This document shows positions 9,881-21,120 of a DNA stretch of 64,000 nt, one piece after another (the first letter of the stretch is position 1; each line of letters begins with the position of its first letter). Source of the stretch: Delphinus delphis (lineage: Eukaryota; Chordata; Mammalia; Artiodactyla; Delphinidae); contig NC_082699.1 in assembly GCF_949987515.2 (NCBI RefSeq), positions 78,473,458-78,537,457 of the forward strand. The letters run 5' to 3'. A program made the position numbers and the translations under genes. The notes under the pieces were generated by a model that saw only the letters and a program-made list of their open reading frames with translations, did no database searches and was not told the origin of the DNA.

Positions 9881-12044
9881 CAGGCAGTGCCGGCTGAGGG
9901 AAGCAGGGGGTCTTACACACGCAGTGGCGTTTGCAGGGGTGGGAGAGGAAGGTAGAGGTGTTTCAAGCTCTGGAGACCGGCTGCTGAAACTGCTTGGCAC
10001 CATTCTCAGGGATCTGAAGCAGAGTCGCCTTGGAGGAAAATACAATGGACGCTGTTTTAGTTACTCTGGGCGACACCTGCACGGCATTACGTGGTTGAGA
10101 GGAAGATGGGAGACACAAAGGAAGCTCAGGACTGGACTCGCAGGCCTGACTCTCCTGGGACAGACGGGGTGGGTGACGGCGCCCGGAGTGGGTGAGATCC
10201 CCAGGGAGGCAGCGCCCTGGAGCTGGAGCCTGGGGATCTGACCCGAGTAAGAGGCGGGCAGCGGAAATGAAGCTCTCCGCGGGAGGTGGGGCAGGGGAGA
10301 AGGTCCCTGGAGGGGAAGGGTGATGGACGGTGCTAAGGCAGCGCGGGTGGGGGGGTCTGAGGGGGGCGGAGAGCCAAGCTGGCCCTGTGGCAGCTTCAGG
10401 AAAGTGCCGAGGACAAGGAACCAGGAGGCCAGAGACGAGGCAGCCTCGTCCCTCCCGAAATCAGGTACAAAATGAATTCCTGTGATTGATTCAACCCATA
10501 AATGTTCTAAGGAGAAGTGAGTCTTTAAGGGAAGCATAGGGAAATGTCTTCTGTGAATAATGCTGCCCAACCTCCCCAGAACTTTGCAGATGGACTTCCT
10601 GCCCCTGTGTCCAGAAGAGCTCTGCCAGGAGGCAAGGCAGGCGTTATTATTTCCATTTGGAAAACGAGAAATGTGGCTTCTGGTGAGTTTAAGAGCTGGT
10701 CATCCGGGGAAGTTGCCGCTCTTCTGGCTCCTGTACTGTGTCCTGCTTACCCCCAAGTTGTCCACATGTCAGGTGAAGGTGGTCATCTCGCTGGTCTCCT
10801 CTTCCCCTTCTGTAAGTTCTATTTTGGAGACCTCATCCCTTCTGGTCTCAAGGGTTCTACGTAAACATGCTTCTTCTCACTAATCTTTGACCCAGACTTC
10901 TCTCGAGGGTGCATCCACCAGCCAGAGAGTATCCTCAATAGATGACCCATAGATTTCCCAACTCAGTCAATAGTTGATGTATTTCATGCAAAACAGGCCC
11001 CCTATTTGCATAAGTGGTGGAGCTTTTCTCCCAGACCAGCATGCTGGGTATCCGCTCTCTCCAGCCACAGCCACTAGGCACCGTCCTCTCTGGAGTTGAG
11101 CCCTCAGCACCTCCATGTCGTGCCCTTGACTGAGAGCAGAGCAGCCCCCGAGCTCTTTCCTGGGCTTCCTGCAACGGGAGTGCTGACTGAATAAAGAGCA
11201 GGAACGCCATGAGGTATGAGCCGCGTTTAAGGAGGGTTGTAGCTAGTAGGGGATGAGAAGAGAGATGGAGAACAAGCAGTGAGGACAAAGAAGCGGACGC
11301 AGAAATGGGCCAAACACATGAGAGAACAGTGAGCAAATCAGATGACCTTTCCCAGACGTGGAGAGTCGCTAATAGGGAAGATGAAATCAAATTGAGGGCT
11401 GGACTCAGGAGAGAGAAGGCTTTGAAGGGTGGAGGCTGTGCTTGGATTTAATAGCAAATAACAATGTCCGTTCTTCATCTTCATTAGACAAGCCGGTGAT
11501 GAACACAGTCTTTGTTCTCCTGCCGGTTAAACTCGGTTTTGGCCAAAGAAGTTATGAGTAAGTGTGGATGGTGGAGCCAGGCGTGGAGAGGTTGACCCCA
11601 TCAGAGGGGTACAAGTGGGGCTGGCGGTGCTCTTGGCACCTCCGAGGCTGCAGGAGGGGGAAGAAGACTGGCTTGTACACATCACTTTTGTGATATTAGC
11701 TGGTAAGTAATGCAGGTGTCGGGATGGCATTTGGCAGCGAGAGGTGTATCAGTGCAAAATGTGACAGCCAGCAAAGTTAGTAAGACAAGGAAGCACATCG
11801 TAGAGGAACAGAGACCCAGGCTCTGCAGTAATTCCCACCCTGCCCAGCCCAATTGCTCCAGAAAGCTGGCATCTCCAGGGAAAATAAAAACAGAACAAAG
11901 ACCTGGCCACGGCTCTGAGAAAACTGAGCAGTGTTGGCCAGGCCACTTCAGTCTCCCTGGACCTCAACATCCGCCTCGGTGGGATGGAGACATAGGGTAC
12001 CTTCTTCCCAGGGTGATAGTGAGGTCAGATGAAGGTTAAATGTT
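9881..12044. other. Mostly unique noncoding DNA
   Basis: No exon recognised. About 10,440-10,560 is repeat-free with GTGATTGATTCAACCCATAA and could be a short conserved stretch. A reverse MIR trace may lie near 10,640-10,690, and 11,925-12,040 carries a plausible MIR 3' part (TCCCTGGACCTCAACATCCG, GATAGTGAGGTCAGATGAAG). Everything else is unassigned. Confidence 0.35.
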
Positions 12045-12395
12045 GTCTCAGTCCATTCACAGAATAGCAGCCTGGGAGGCTTATAAATGATGAAACATTT
12101 CTCACGGTTTTGGAGGCTGGAAGTTCAGGATCAAGTGCAGGCAGATTCGGCGTCCGGTGAGGGGCCCCTTCCGGGCTCACGAATGGCCATCTCGTCCCTG
12201 TGTCCTCACCTGGTGGAAGGATGAGAGGGCTCTGGGGTCTCTTTAATAGGCTACTAATCCCATTCACAAGGGCCTCACTCTCATGACCTAATCACCTCCT
12301 AAAGGCCCCATCTTCTAACACCGTCCATTGGGGGTTAGAATTTCAATGTATGAATTTTGAGGGGGACACAAACATTCAGTCTATGACAGATGTTT
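12045..12395 (+). repeat. LTR-like repeat of the TGGCTTAAAACAAC family
   Basis: Ordered landmarks are TCAGTCCATTCACAGAATAG, TTTCTCACGGTTTTGGAGGC, TGGAAGTTCAGGATCAAGTG, CTGTGTCCTCACCTGGTGGA, CTCATGACCTAATCACCTCC and GGGGGTTAGAATTTCAATGT, ending near TCTATGACA. This is nearly the whole element, about 350 bp, with no internal viral genes. Confidence 0.7.
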
Positions 12396-13029
12396 CCTGT
12401 AAGTAGCAGGCTGCTTCTAGATGCATGGTGTTCCTCTAACAATTCTGGCAAGAAAATGGTGCAACCCTTGGATTTGAACTTTGGATCTGAGACAAACCCG
12501 AACATCTCCTTTCCGTGCTCACCTGGATGGTGGGACATGGGCAGGTAGCCTCAGATGTCCCCTGGGAGAGGGGAGAGGCTTCCCCCAGCGTGGCCACAGC
12601 ACGTGGGTTCTAAGGAGAACTGAGTGGGTGTCTGGTATGAATGGCCATGGCAGCAATGTCCTCCTGGTTAAGGTGCGTGGAAAGCTTTGGACCATGGTTC
12701 TGGCCGCACAGCTCCCTTTACTCCTGCCCATGTCTTGACCTTCCTGGTGATTCTTGAGCCGCCCTCAAATCTGTATAATAAACTCCTTTGGTGCCTGAGT
12801 CAGCTGTACCATGCAGACCAAACTCTCAACCAACAGAGTTTCTGTTGAGGCCGCCAGACATCCGCAAGGATGGCACGTGCTCTGAGGTATTCCTCTGGCA
12901 GGCAGTGTCACCAGCAGGGTGTCCAGCCACTGGGATTACTACTAAGGAGTGTGGGGTTAGTGATTCAGGGGACACCACCCAAATGGTCTGCAAGTCATGG
13001 CCATGAGGTGCTGTTCAGTTAAGGAGGAG
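12396..13029. other. Noncoding DNA, possible older LTR-like traces
   Basis: Around 12,730-12,800 the text ATAATAAACTCCTTTGGTGCC resembles the tail of an old LTR, but I cannot name it. No exon seen. Confidence 0.3.
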
Positions 13030-13835
13030 GTTGGCACTGACTTCGGGTGTCCCGGTGCCCTGGTCTCCGCAAACCCCCTCCAGCTGTTGCAGGTGGGTAT
13101 TCATCCTGTCTGGGTTCCCTTGCGCTTCCTGCATTGGCAGTTCTGTCTCTGCCATTAATTTGGGGAAATTCCCACTTGTTATTACTTCCAATATGTCTTC
13201 GGCTCTGCTCTTCTCTTTCTGGTACTCCAGTTACACGTATGTTGCACCTATTTGCTATTGTCCCACAGTTCTTGGATGTTTTGTTTTTGGTATTTTTGCA
13301 TTACTTTTTTCTTGGATTTCGGTTTGGAGACTTTCTCTCGACCTACCTTCGGCCTCACTGATTCTTTCCTCTGCTGTGTCCAGTCTACTGATGAGCCCAG
13401 TGAGGACATTCTTCGTTTCTGTTCCAGTGTTTGGATTTCTGGACTTGTGTTTTGATTCTCTGTTAGAGTTTCCACCTCGCTGCTTACTTCACCCACCTGT
13501 GTTACATGTGGTCTACTTTTTCATAGAGCCCTTAACATATTAATTGTACTTATTTTAAATTCCCCACCTGATAATTCTAACATCTGTGTCACATCTGAGT
13601 CTGGTCCTGATGTCTGCTTTTTCTCTTCAGACTGTGTGTTTCTTGCTTTCTGGCAGACCTTGTAGTTTTTTGTTGAAAGCTTGGCATGTTGTATTGGGTA
13701 CGGGAACTGAAGTAAAGTGGTCTTTAGTGTCAGGATTTATGTTATTCTGGCCAGGTGCTAGGCCTATAACTGAAGGTGCTCGAGCCTTGATGGGTATTGA
13801 TTTCTTTTCTTAGTCCCTTCTCCTATCAGACCTCA
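13030..13835 (-). repeat. Old L1 (L1M type) 3' UTR, antisense
   Basis: Strong landmarks in order are TCTTGGATGTTTTGTTTTTG, CTCACTGATTCTTTCCTCTG, CTGTGTCCAGTCTACTGATG, AGCCCTTAACATATTAAT, TTTAAATTCCCCACCTGATA and AGCTTGGCATGTTGTATTGG. All match the L1M 3' untranslated region read antisense. The 170-codon open frame at 13,031-13,543 is therefore accidental. Confidence 0.8.
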
Positions 13836-13839
13836 ATAA

Positions 13840-14200
13840 GAAAAAAAAATATTCATTCAACAAACATTTACTGAGACCAGGAAGAACTCCAGGCTTGGGA
13901 TTCAGTGAGGATGAGCAAGCCACGTCTTGCTCCATCCAAAGGGCTCACAGGCAAATGGAAAAGATGACTTATTGTGCTCCACTGAATACCTGTGAGCTGT
14001 GTGGTGGGCTAGATGAGGAAGTGGTCCTCTTCTTGGATGGGAAGAAGGGGCAGGCACAAGTTCTTCAGTAGGCAACCCTTAAATGAGGCATTGCAGGCTG
14101 CGTAGGAGTTGTTCCGGGAGAAAAGGGGAGGGAGGGGACTTTTAAGGATTCTATTTAAAGCACTTAAACGTGAAAGGGAAGTGTGATGTGAATCATGAAA
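13840..14200. repeat. Old mammal-wide repeat fragment
   Basis: ATTCATTCAACAAACATTTACTGAG at the left end is the classic opening of a common ancient repeat, and nearby text (GGGCTCACAGGCAAATGG) matches its next phrase. The right part is weaker. Confidence 0.45.
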
Positions 14201-14869
14201 ACCAGCCCAAATGAGGCTTAACTGGGTTAACGAGAGGCCTTCTTTTTCACCCACAGCACATCTGTTGAGTCAGTAGAACACTGTCCAGTCCCGACCCCAC
14301 CTCACACCCCTGGCATCCTCGGGGCCTGGCACAGAGCAGAGGCTAAACAAATATCCATGAAGTCACAGAATGGATTTGAATTCGATTGAAATGAAACTGA
14401 TCACAGTTAAAGAAGCAGAAGAGAGCCTGGGCCAACCCACCTCACACCAACGGGGCATCCAGAGCGTCAGAGGGTCCCAGCAGGACCACCTGCCGGATGA
14501 CACAGGTCCGCAGCTTTGTTTATTCCTGCCTCCCCACTCCTCCCCTTACAGTCCTTTCACCAAGATATTCCTCTCGGGAGAAAAATGCACGCTGCTCACC
14601 ATCTTTCTACTGGAGTGGACATGATTCCAAGGCTCTCACTTTACCGATATGCAAGCCTGGCCCAGAGAGGAGAAATCTCTTGCCATTCCGCCATGGAGCT
14701 GGGCCTCAAGCAGGGCAGCCTGGACGCCAGGTGGATGCTCTCGGCACTACCCCAGGGTCTCGGCCTCCCAGGAGTGTCTGTGGGGGGGGGGGGTCACTGA
14801 TTCAGTGTCCTCAGCCCCTTGCTGTCTGTAGAGCCAGGAGGCCTCTCTTCTGCTTCTGCCCCAAGACCT
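14201..14869. other. Unique noncoding DNA
   Basis: A short L2/MIR-like end is possible at 14,318-14,360 (GGCCTGGCACAGAGCAGAGG). A run of ten G residues lies near 14,783. No exon seen. Confidence 0.35.
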
Positions 14870-14960
14870 GGACAAACACTTTAACTCTTTAGGCCTCTAA
14901 TTCCTCCCTCATCAGATGGAGATAAAGACCCTCATCCCGAGGCTTCACAAATCAACCACC
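14870..14960 (+). repeat. MIR SINE fragment
   Basis: ACTTTAACTCTTTAGGCCTC, then CTAATTCCTCCCTCATCAGA and TGGAGATAAAGACC follow the MIR core phrase about TTAACCTCTCTGTGCCTCAG and CATCTGTAAAATGGGGATAA. Confidence 0.5.
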
Positions 14961-15149
14961 CGACGATGCCGCCGCCCTGGCCCCTCACTCCAGGGCCATC
15001 CTCCTGGGTGGAACCTTGGTGCGTCCACACTGACACTGGACTGTTCCAGACAATCAATGCCCTCCGCCGTTGTATCAGTACTGATTGCGTCTGCCAAGGC
15101 TCCGGACTCGCGTGAGGGATTAAATCAGTTTAACCAGGGTCTGGGCGCG

Positions 15150-15420
15150 GGTTGCATTTTGAGCAGCTCCAATATGTCTGCCTGCGTTGAGGCTCTCGCT
15201 CCCATTACCGATTCATGAAGTGTCTGCTGGAATTAGTAAATCCCTTTCATTTACTTACGTAGGAGAAGATGTTTAATAGCTGCCACATGAAATTTGCAAA
15301 TTGTGCTCCATCTGAGGCTGATTAATAAAACACCATGGAAAATACATCAGTCATTTCGGGACTTAAATTAGTACCGCGTTTGACTTGAATCATCCTCTTT
15401 TCACCAGTGATATGGCTTCG
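15150..15420. promoter_or_regulatory. Candidate conserved noncoding element
   Basis: A repeat-free AT-rich block. It carries CCCATTACCGATTCATGAAG, GGAATTAGTAAATCCC, TTTAATAGCTGCCACATGAA, TTTGCAAATTGTGC, GGCTGATTAATAAAACACC and ACTTAAATTAGTACCGCG. The density of TAAT/ATTA homeodomain cores, with no repeat signature and no open frame, is typical of deeply conserved vertebrate enhancers. I infer the role; conservation needs an alignment. Confidence 0.35.
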
Positions 15421-15479
15421 CATCTCCCTCCCTCCTCTTTCTCCTTCATCCCTATTTTTTCGCTCCCAATCTCTGCAGT

Positions 15480-15778
15480 TCAGGTGCTCGTTAGGGAAGC
15501 CAAGTGGGAGAGCAATGAGGCTGTTTGTGGATACGGCTTATCTCCCGTAGTCTGTGTGCGCCCAGCGGGAGACTCATTCATCTCCTTGCGCCCAGAGCGC
15601 CAGCCCATAGTAGGTGAACGAGAGTTGAAAGGAGAGATCGTGAAATCACCTCCATCTCTATAACAGGGAGCGGCTGTGGCAGGCGAAAATTTGTCAAACA
15701 AGCATGTCAAGCACCGTGTGAATCAATTTGCATGCATTGTTTCATATGATGGTCATGATTGCCCAATGGGAGCCCTTT
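15480..15778. promoter_or_regulatory. Candidate regulatory block with octamer and SOX-type words
   Basis: Repeat-free sequence next to the previous block. ATTTGCAT (octamer, reverse form) at 15,726-15,733 is followed after one base by CATTGTT (SOX-type) at 15,735-15,741. Upstream lies a CpG-bearing stretch with GTGTGCGCCCAGCGGGAGAC. An open frame at 15,385-15,663 has a usable acceptor but no donor-bounded coding look; I treat it as chance. Confidence 0.3.
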
Positions 15779-15975
15779 CATTCTCTCTGTGCTGCAGATG
15801 GGGGAAGCGGAAACTTAGGGTTGTTAAGTAACCCGCCCAAGGTGACCCAGCAAGAACTGGGGAAGCAGGAATCTGAACTTTCTAACATGGCAACACTTCC
15901 TGAGGGCACATCCTAGTTTACAGATGAGGCACAGAGGAGGCTGCACTCATGGCCACATGCTGGTCCGGGGTTCTG
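15779..15975 (-). repeat. MIR SINE, reverse
   Basis: Reverse MIR text: CTGCAGATGGGGGAAGCGGA, GTAACCCGCCCAAGGTGACC, CAGCAAGAACTGGGGAAGCA, then TTTACAGATGAGGCACAGAG, consistent with the phrase about TTGCCCAAGGTCACACAGC. It may be two overlapping fragments. Confidence 0.65.
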
Positions 15976-17449
15976 GGACCGGAATCTGGGCCTCCCACCC
16001 CTTGGAGCTCATCACCTGCAGATGCTCGTGGAGGCCCTGGGTGCTCCAGGCTCTGTGCCGGGTGTGAAGACGTAAACACCAGCAGAGTCCCCGCCCTCAA
16101 CAAATAGGCTAACATCCAAGGGTCATTAAACAAGCAAGTCCATGGAGGTACACAGTGTGTGGTTAGGAGAAGGGCAGGTCCCCATTCGTGTAACATCTGG
16201 ATACAGAGAACAGTCACCTGGACCGTCTTGTCCAGACTCCCCCTTCCCGTTCTGAGCCTCTGTGGCATCATCCACGACATGGTAATAATAACGCCTGGCC
16301 TGTATATACACATAAGAGGGCTTTGTGAGGGTCAGATCTAGAAAAATTCCCCATGGAAGACATTTGGAAGAGTTCAACCCCACACGTGCACAACGGGACA
16401 ATCTACCCAACCCTACAAACCCTGGTGCTTACTAGTCTTTTGGGAAGAATTGCTGGCGGCGTAGCACCCAGTCACAGCCCCCCCCCCCTTCAGCTGGTAG
16501 CTCACCCGGGATCCTAATTGTTAACAGATTTTACATTATCCCCCAGATTACAAACCCATCAGCAGCAGAGTCTAGTCATGACGGGGGCATTAAGGCATGA
16601 CATCCCTAAAATAATGGAAATTTGAATCGGGCCCCAGAGGCGGTGGGGGCTGGTTTAATGAGCTGGTGGAAACTCAACCCCTTCCCCCTTTTTGTGTCCC
16701 CAACCCCAGCCAAGTTTCCTGTTAGAATCTCCTCAAAATAAGAGAAGGCAACTTTGGCAGCCTTCTGGGTAGAGCCACAGATGATGGGGGAGACTCATAG
16801 GAGAGCCTGGTGGTCCTCGAAGAGTGGGAAGCACCAGAGCAGACAAGTGTGTGAGCGTGGCCTCACTCCCCACGCTGCAGCGTGAACTTCCTTCCCCTCG
16901 GGGGCTTTCTTTAACCCCTTAACTGGATCCTAGCCTCCCTGGGGCAAGTGTCTACTGCGTCCTTCCTCTTTCATATGGGTCACGAGGCTCCCTAGTCCCT
17001 GCCTTGCGGTGTTCTCTGTGAAGAGACAGGCTGCACCTGGCACAGCGTTCAGCTCTTAGCAAGTGTTCGGTAAAGGGTTGTTAAATTATTGGATGAACCT
17101 TAGTTATAACCTAGGACCTGAACTTACTGCAAACATTGACTGTGCTCATGGTAAGACAAGACAGTAAGATGAGTCACTCAGGGAGCCCCAGCCTTACTGA
17201 TAGGAGCACAGGAGAGGACCGGGTAACTGGATCCACCACTAGAGGCAGCGACCCCAAGCCCAGGGGACAGAACACTGGACTGGTCAGATGGTTCTCGTAG
17301 CTGATGGTTCCTACTGGCATTGGGAGCCTCTCAAATCAGCCCCACACATTCCAGATCCCCCCAAGCATTCCAGAGGCACTCCATTAAAGATCAGGGTCCT
17401 CTATCATAATTCTGTCTTTGCAGACTAGTTTTCCTGGTCCTGGGCTCTC
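15976..17449. other. Mostly unique noncoding DNA
   Basis: 16,045-16,140 resembles the old repeat that opens at 13,840 (CTCTGTGCCGGGTGTGAAGA, AGTCCCCGCCCTCAACAAAT). 16,915-17,080 has an L2/MIR-like end (CACCTGGCACAGCGTTCAGC). A C-run lies near 16,480. A CTCF-like word is weakly visible at 17,232-17,247. No exon seen. Confidence 0.35.
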
Positions 17450-18060
17450 ATTTCACAAACATTCCCTGTGAACGTCTGCCTTGCAGAATTGGCAGGGTAA
17501 ACAGGGCTGAATCAGCTGGAGTCCCTGCCCTGGAGGTGCTCACAATTCATTTTGGAAGAAAGTAACGTGCCCAAATAATTAGAGTATAGTGTGATGAATG
17601 TGATAATTGGGTAAGAACAAAGCTGTGTCGAAGCACAGAGCAGAAAGTTAAACTACGCCTGTCGAGCTGCCATGAACTTCAAAGATGATTAACTTTGGTG
17701 GTGAGTTTTGGTTGTAAGTCAGAGTTCACTCATCATCAACCCAAGGCAATGGAGGGATAAGAGAGCATTCTAGGCAGAAAGGACAATATAGGCAGAACCC
17801 CAGGCCCCAGAAGAGATTTTTGTGGAACAATAATGAATTTCCTGGGACTGGAATCTAAGCTGCTTGAGATAGGGTGTCAGGCACTGTAGCTGGAGAGCCA
17901 GGCAGGTCAGACTTTGAAGGGCTTTGAACATCTTACTAAGATTATTTGACTTTATCCTGTGGGCCACGGGGAGCCCTTAGAGGGCTTTACATAAGAGGAG
18001 TGACATGATGAAATTTGTGTTTTAGAAAGATACCTCTGGCGGCAGCTTTCCATTATTAAT
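17450..18060 (+). repeat. Long copy of an old mammal-wide repeat
   Basis: Ordered phrases are GTCCCTGCCCTGGAGGTGCTC, GTGATAATTGGGTAAGAACA, GAGAGCATTCTAGGCAGAAA, TTGAAGGGCTTTGAACATCT, TTTGACTTTATCCTGTGGGC, GAGGAGTGACATGATGAAAT and TTTAGAAAGATACCTCTGGC. This is a familiar ancient element whose name I cannot fix. It is the most complete copy in the window, about 600 bp. Confidence 0.55.
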
Positions 18061-18129
18061 ACAAAACTCCCCATCGTGAAAGCTTAGAAGGCAGTCCTGT
18101 CTTAAACCAGCTTCCCTACCAGCCCCACC

Positions 18130-18640
18130 TCTGTCCTCTCATCTTTTGATGAGAGGAAGTATCATGTATAAGACTGGAATTCTGGGACTTCCCTGGTGGC
18201 ACAGTGATTAAGAATCTGCCTGCCAAGGCAGGGGACCCAGATTCGAGCCCTGGTCAGGGAAGATCGCACATGCTATGCAGTAACCAAGCCCGTGCGCCAC
18301 AACGACTGAGCCTGTGAGCCACAACTACTGAAGCCCGCACGCCTAGAGCCCGTGCTCCACAAGAGAAGCCACCGCAGTGAGAAGCCCGCACACCACAATG
18401 AAGAGTAGCCCCCACTCGCTGCAACTAGAGAAAGCCCGCATGCATCAACGAAGACCCAACACAGCCAAAAATAAAGTAAAAGAAAAATGATAAAAAAAAA
18501 AAAGACTGAAATTCTGATCCTAGTCCTGCCTCTGATTCCCTGAGCGGCTCTGGATAAGAATGTGGGCCTCTGTTGCCCATCTCTAAAATCAACACTGATT
18601 CTGCACATCTCACAGGGCCAGTGTTAGGGTCCGATGGCAA
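18130..18640 (+). repeat. MIR SINE split by a younger SINE
   Basis: The left part (TATAAGACTGGAATTCTG) and the right part (TTCTGATCCTAGTCCTGCC, AGAATGTGGGCCTCTGTTGC, CCATCTCTAAAATC) form one MIR when the intervening element and one copy of the duplicated target are removed. The MIR was in place before the insertion. Confidence 0.6.
18185..18502 (+). mobile_element. CHR-1-type SINE (about 318 bp) with target-site duplication
   Basis: A tRNA-derived SINE that moves by LINE-mediated retrotransposition and encodes no protein. It opens with GGGACTTCCCTGGTGGCACA. The tRNA-like B box is GATTCGAGCCC at 18,240-18,250, and the body includes GCCACAACTACTGAAGCCCG and CACAAGAGAAGCCACCGCAG. It ends in a CAGCCAAAAATAAAG region and an A-rich tail. 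The 14-bp duplications are 18,171-18,184 and 18,503-18,516, with one mismatch (GG versus GA). CHR-type elements are restricted to cetaceans, hippos and ruminants. Confidence 0.9.
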
Positions 18641-19769
18641 AAAGGATGTGAAGAGTATTTTCAACTGTAATTGGCTTTGTAGACATAAGGGGTCATCATT
18701 TTTATTTATGAAAATGGAGCTCTCTATGAAGGCAAAGGTAAAAGGATATTTGAGCAGGGCATAATATATTGGACAGAAATCGAGTTTGACAATCAACCAC
18801 TCCAACCTCCCTCAACCTACACAGCAGACAAACAAACTTCCCCCTCCCGTATACGTACCGCCAATCGCTTACCATCACACAAGTCAAGACCCCCAAATTA
18901 ACAATCTACCCTTATGAGCTCTGTCCGAGGTGTTGACCAAGGACCCTTACCCTGGGCTGACTCCCTGGTCCGACTGGGGACTCTGTCCATGGTTCTGATC
19001 TCCTCGTATTCTTCCCACACATTCAAGAATTTACTCTGAGCATCTTAACCAGAGAAAGCATTACAACCGTCTGTTGCTCTGAACTCACTCTTCCCCAGTA
19101 GATTTACAGCTCATAAACGCAGTCATCAGAGCCAGGTGTGTAAAGCCAAGGGCCCGGCACTCCAACATTAACAATGAGCCAGTAGGAGGGACTCAGGGAC
19201 CTTGTATCCTAATTCCAACCCACTTATGAACTTGTTTTTCCCAGTGAGTCATTTACCAGGCCCACTCCCTCTCTCCCTCATTCTCTACTTCTGTTGCAGC
19301 TCTCACGAAGGGAGGAAATGAACACTGGTTCAGTGGCTGCAGCTGCTGCCCGGAATCTACAAGAAGAGCCAGTGCACAAGGAAGAGGGAGGAGACACTGG
19401 CTTTGATTATGTTGCCATGAGGGTTTAGATTTCCCTTGAGCAAGGACTAGGTGGCCACCATAATTCCTTTCAATTACTAAGATCCTCTGATTCTGTAATC
19501 CCCACCACTTGCAGCACTGCAGTCACCCGCCAAGGTGCTCCTGAAGGCTGACTACAATACGCTGCTTTTTTGTGATTCTGGCAATCTTTCCTGTTCCATC
19601 CTTCTCTCACCAGGACTTTGCTTCCCTGTGCTTTGCACCTTGAGGACATTCCTGAGGTTTTCCTTTCTTTTCCCAAGATTTCTATCCCCAAAGCATGGCT
19701 GGGATGCATTCCAAATTTGAAGATCAGTAGTTCTGAAATTGAGCAAACTTTCTGTATCTCAATTTCCTC
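18641..19769. other. Noncoding DNA, nothing recognised
   Basis: AT-moderate sequence without CpG enrichment. No named repeat, exon or RNA gene is clear to me. Confidence 0.35.
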
Positions 19770-19895
19770 TTCGGTAAGATGAGGACATTGATATCCTCCT
19801 CCTTGGATATAAATGAGATATTATGTACAAACCATAGTCTCTCATGCCTGAAGTACAGTGGGTGCTCAAGAAATACTGCCTTTTATCTTCTTCTT
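19770..19895 (+). repeat. MIR SINE 3' part
   Basis: CTCTTCGGTAAGATGAGGAC, then GGATATAAATGAGATATTATG and AAGTACAGTGGGTGCTCAAG match the second half of MIR with its GTGCTCAATAAA end. Confidence 0.55.
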
Positions 19896-20559
19896 CCAAA
19901 TCAATGATTACATGACCCAATCCCTGATCATGTATTAATTTACTAACTCGTCTTTGCATGTTACCCTCGTTCAGTCTTTGTGTTTCTTCCTAAAGGAATC
20001 GATTTCTTTAAAGCGAATGCTGGGTCACTGGTGCCTTTTTCAAATCCCAGAAATAACACCCCTGTAAGGAGCTCATTCTTTTTCCTATGCACAAAATCAT
20101 GGCAGGACACATAGAACCTTGAAAATAATTCCTTTTCTTCTGGCTGGTGATTTTCTCCAAGCTACGAGAGTATTTCTTCTTCCTTCTTCAACTTCAGAGA
20201 GGATGTGAGACTGAGAAAAGCTACCTTCTTCAGATGGAATGGAACTAAGTTGACTCATTTATAAGCCTGGGCTGTTGTCTGGGCTGGAGTTTCTGTCCTT
20301 TGAAGATGTCAAAGAGTAATGAAGTAAGGTTCCAACAGCCAGCCAACACTAATTATCCCAGTGCTGCTGGGACACAGCAAAACAGTCTGGTTCTTTGCCT
20401 GGCAATAGGGAAGAGAAAAGCTCTCTTCATTCAGGCATCAACAGGCAGAGACTCCTAAATGATGTCTTGCAATAGTTCTAGGTTTGACCTTGAGCAAGTC
20501 ATTTCTTTTACCTGCACCACCCTCTGTCTCCCCACTCTCAATACCCCAATAATCCCCCA
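19896..20559. other. Unique noncoding DNA, partly enhancer-like
   Basis: 20,130-20,450 is repeat-free with GTTGACTCATTTATAAGCC (an AP-1-like TGACTCA) and AACACTAATTATCCCAGTGC. It could be a regulatory element, but support is weak. No exon seen. Confidence 0.3.
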
Positions 20560-21120
20560 CTCATGCTGCACATTTTATCTTAATTAGGTCCTATTTATGT
20601 CTAGTACTCGTCTCTCCATCAGTCCTGCCACACTTCGTCCCTCACAGCATGGCTACTGCCCAGATTTAGGCCTGGATCATCGCTCACCTGGACTGATCAG
20701 CATCTCCCTGGTGGCTTCCATCTGTCCCAGATCTCTCACCTCTAATTCATACAGCACACTACTTCCAGACCAATAATTTATAAAATGCAAATCTGGCCAT
20801 ATCCCTCCACTGCTTCAAATCACTCAGTGACTCCTTTATTCTGCCATTCAAGAACTTTCACAATTTGTCCCACCTCTTTCTATCCAACTTATTTCCGTGC
20901 TATTCCTGGTGTTCTGCATTCCAAGGGCCTCGCTACTTGTCTTTTTTCACACCAGCTTTTCACCCCTGCCTTAACACACTCCATTCCCTCTTTGCTCAGC
21001 GTTGCTCCAAACTCATCCTCCAGAATTGAGTGGTAGTGTTACCTTCTCTTCAAAGCCTTTCTGCACATTCCAAGACCAGTCTTCACACTCTTTCCAGAGA
21101 ACTCTTCCCAGCAATAAATG
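20560..21120 (+). repeat. L2 LINE 3' region
   Basis: Ordered L2 phrases are ATGCAAATCTGGCCATATCC, CTCCACTGCTTCAAATCACT, CAGTGACTCCTTTATTCTGC, CCTGGTGTTCTGCATTCC and TACCTTCTCTTCAAAGCC. The reading frame is decayed. Confidence 0.7.

Noticed and set aside
13031..13543. 170-codon hydrophobic frame resembling a membrane protein
   Set aside because: The whole stretch is antisense L1M 3' UTR; T-rich DNA yields Phe/Leu/Ser-rich frames.
15385..15663. 92-codon frame preceded by CTCTGCAG, possible exon
   Set aside because: No donor at the end of the frame and no coding-like third-position bias; it lies within a block better explained as noncoding.
18185..18260. tRNA gene suggested by the B-box word GATTCGAGCCC
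   Set aside because: It is the tRNA-derived head of a CHR-1 SINE; no cloverleaf or full A box of a functional tRNA. The same holds for the CHR-2 copies.
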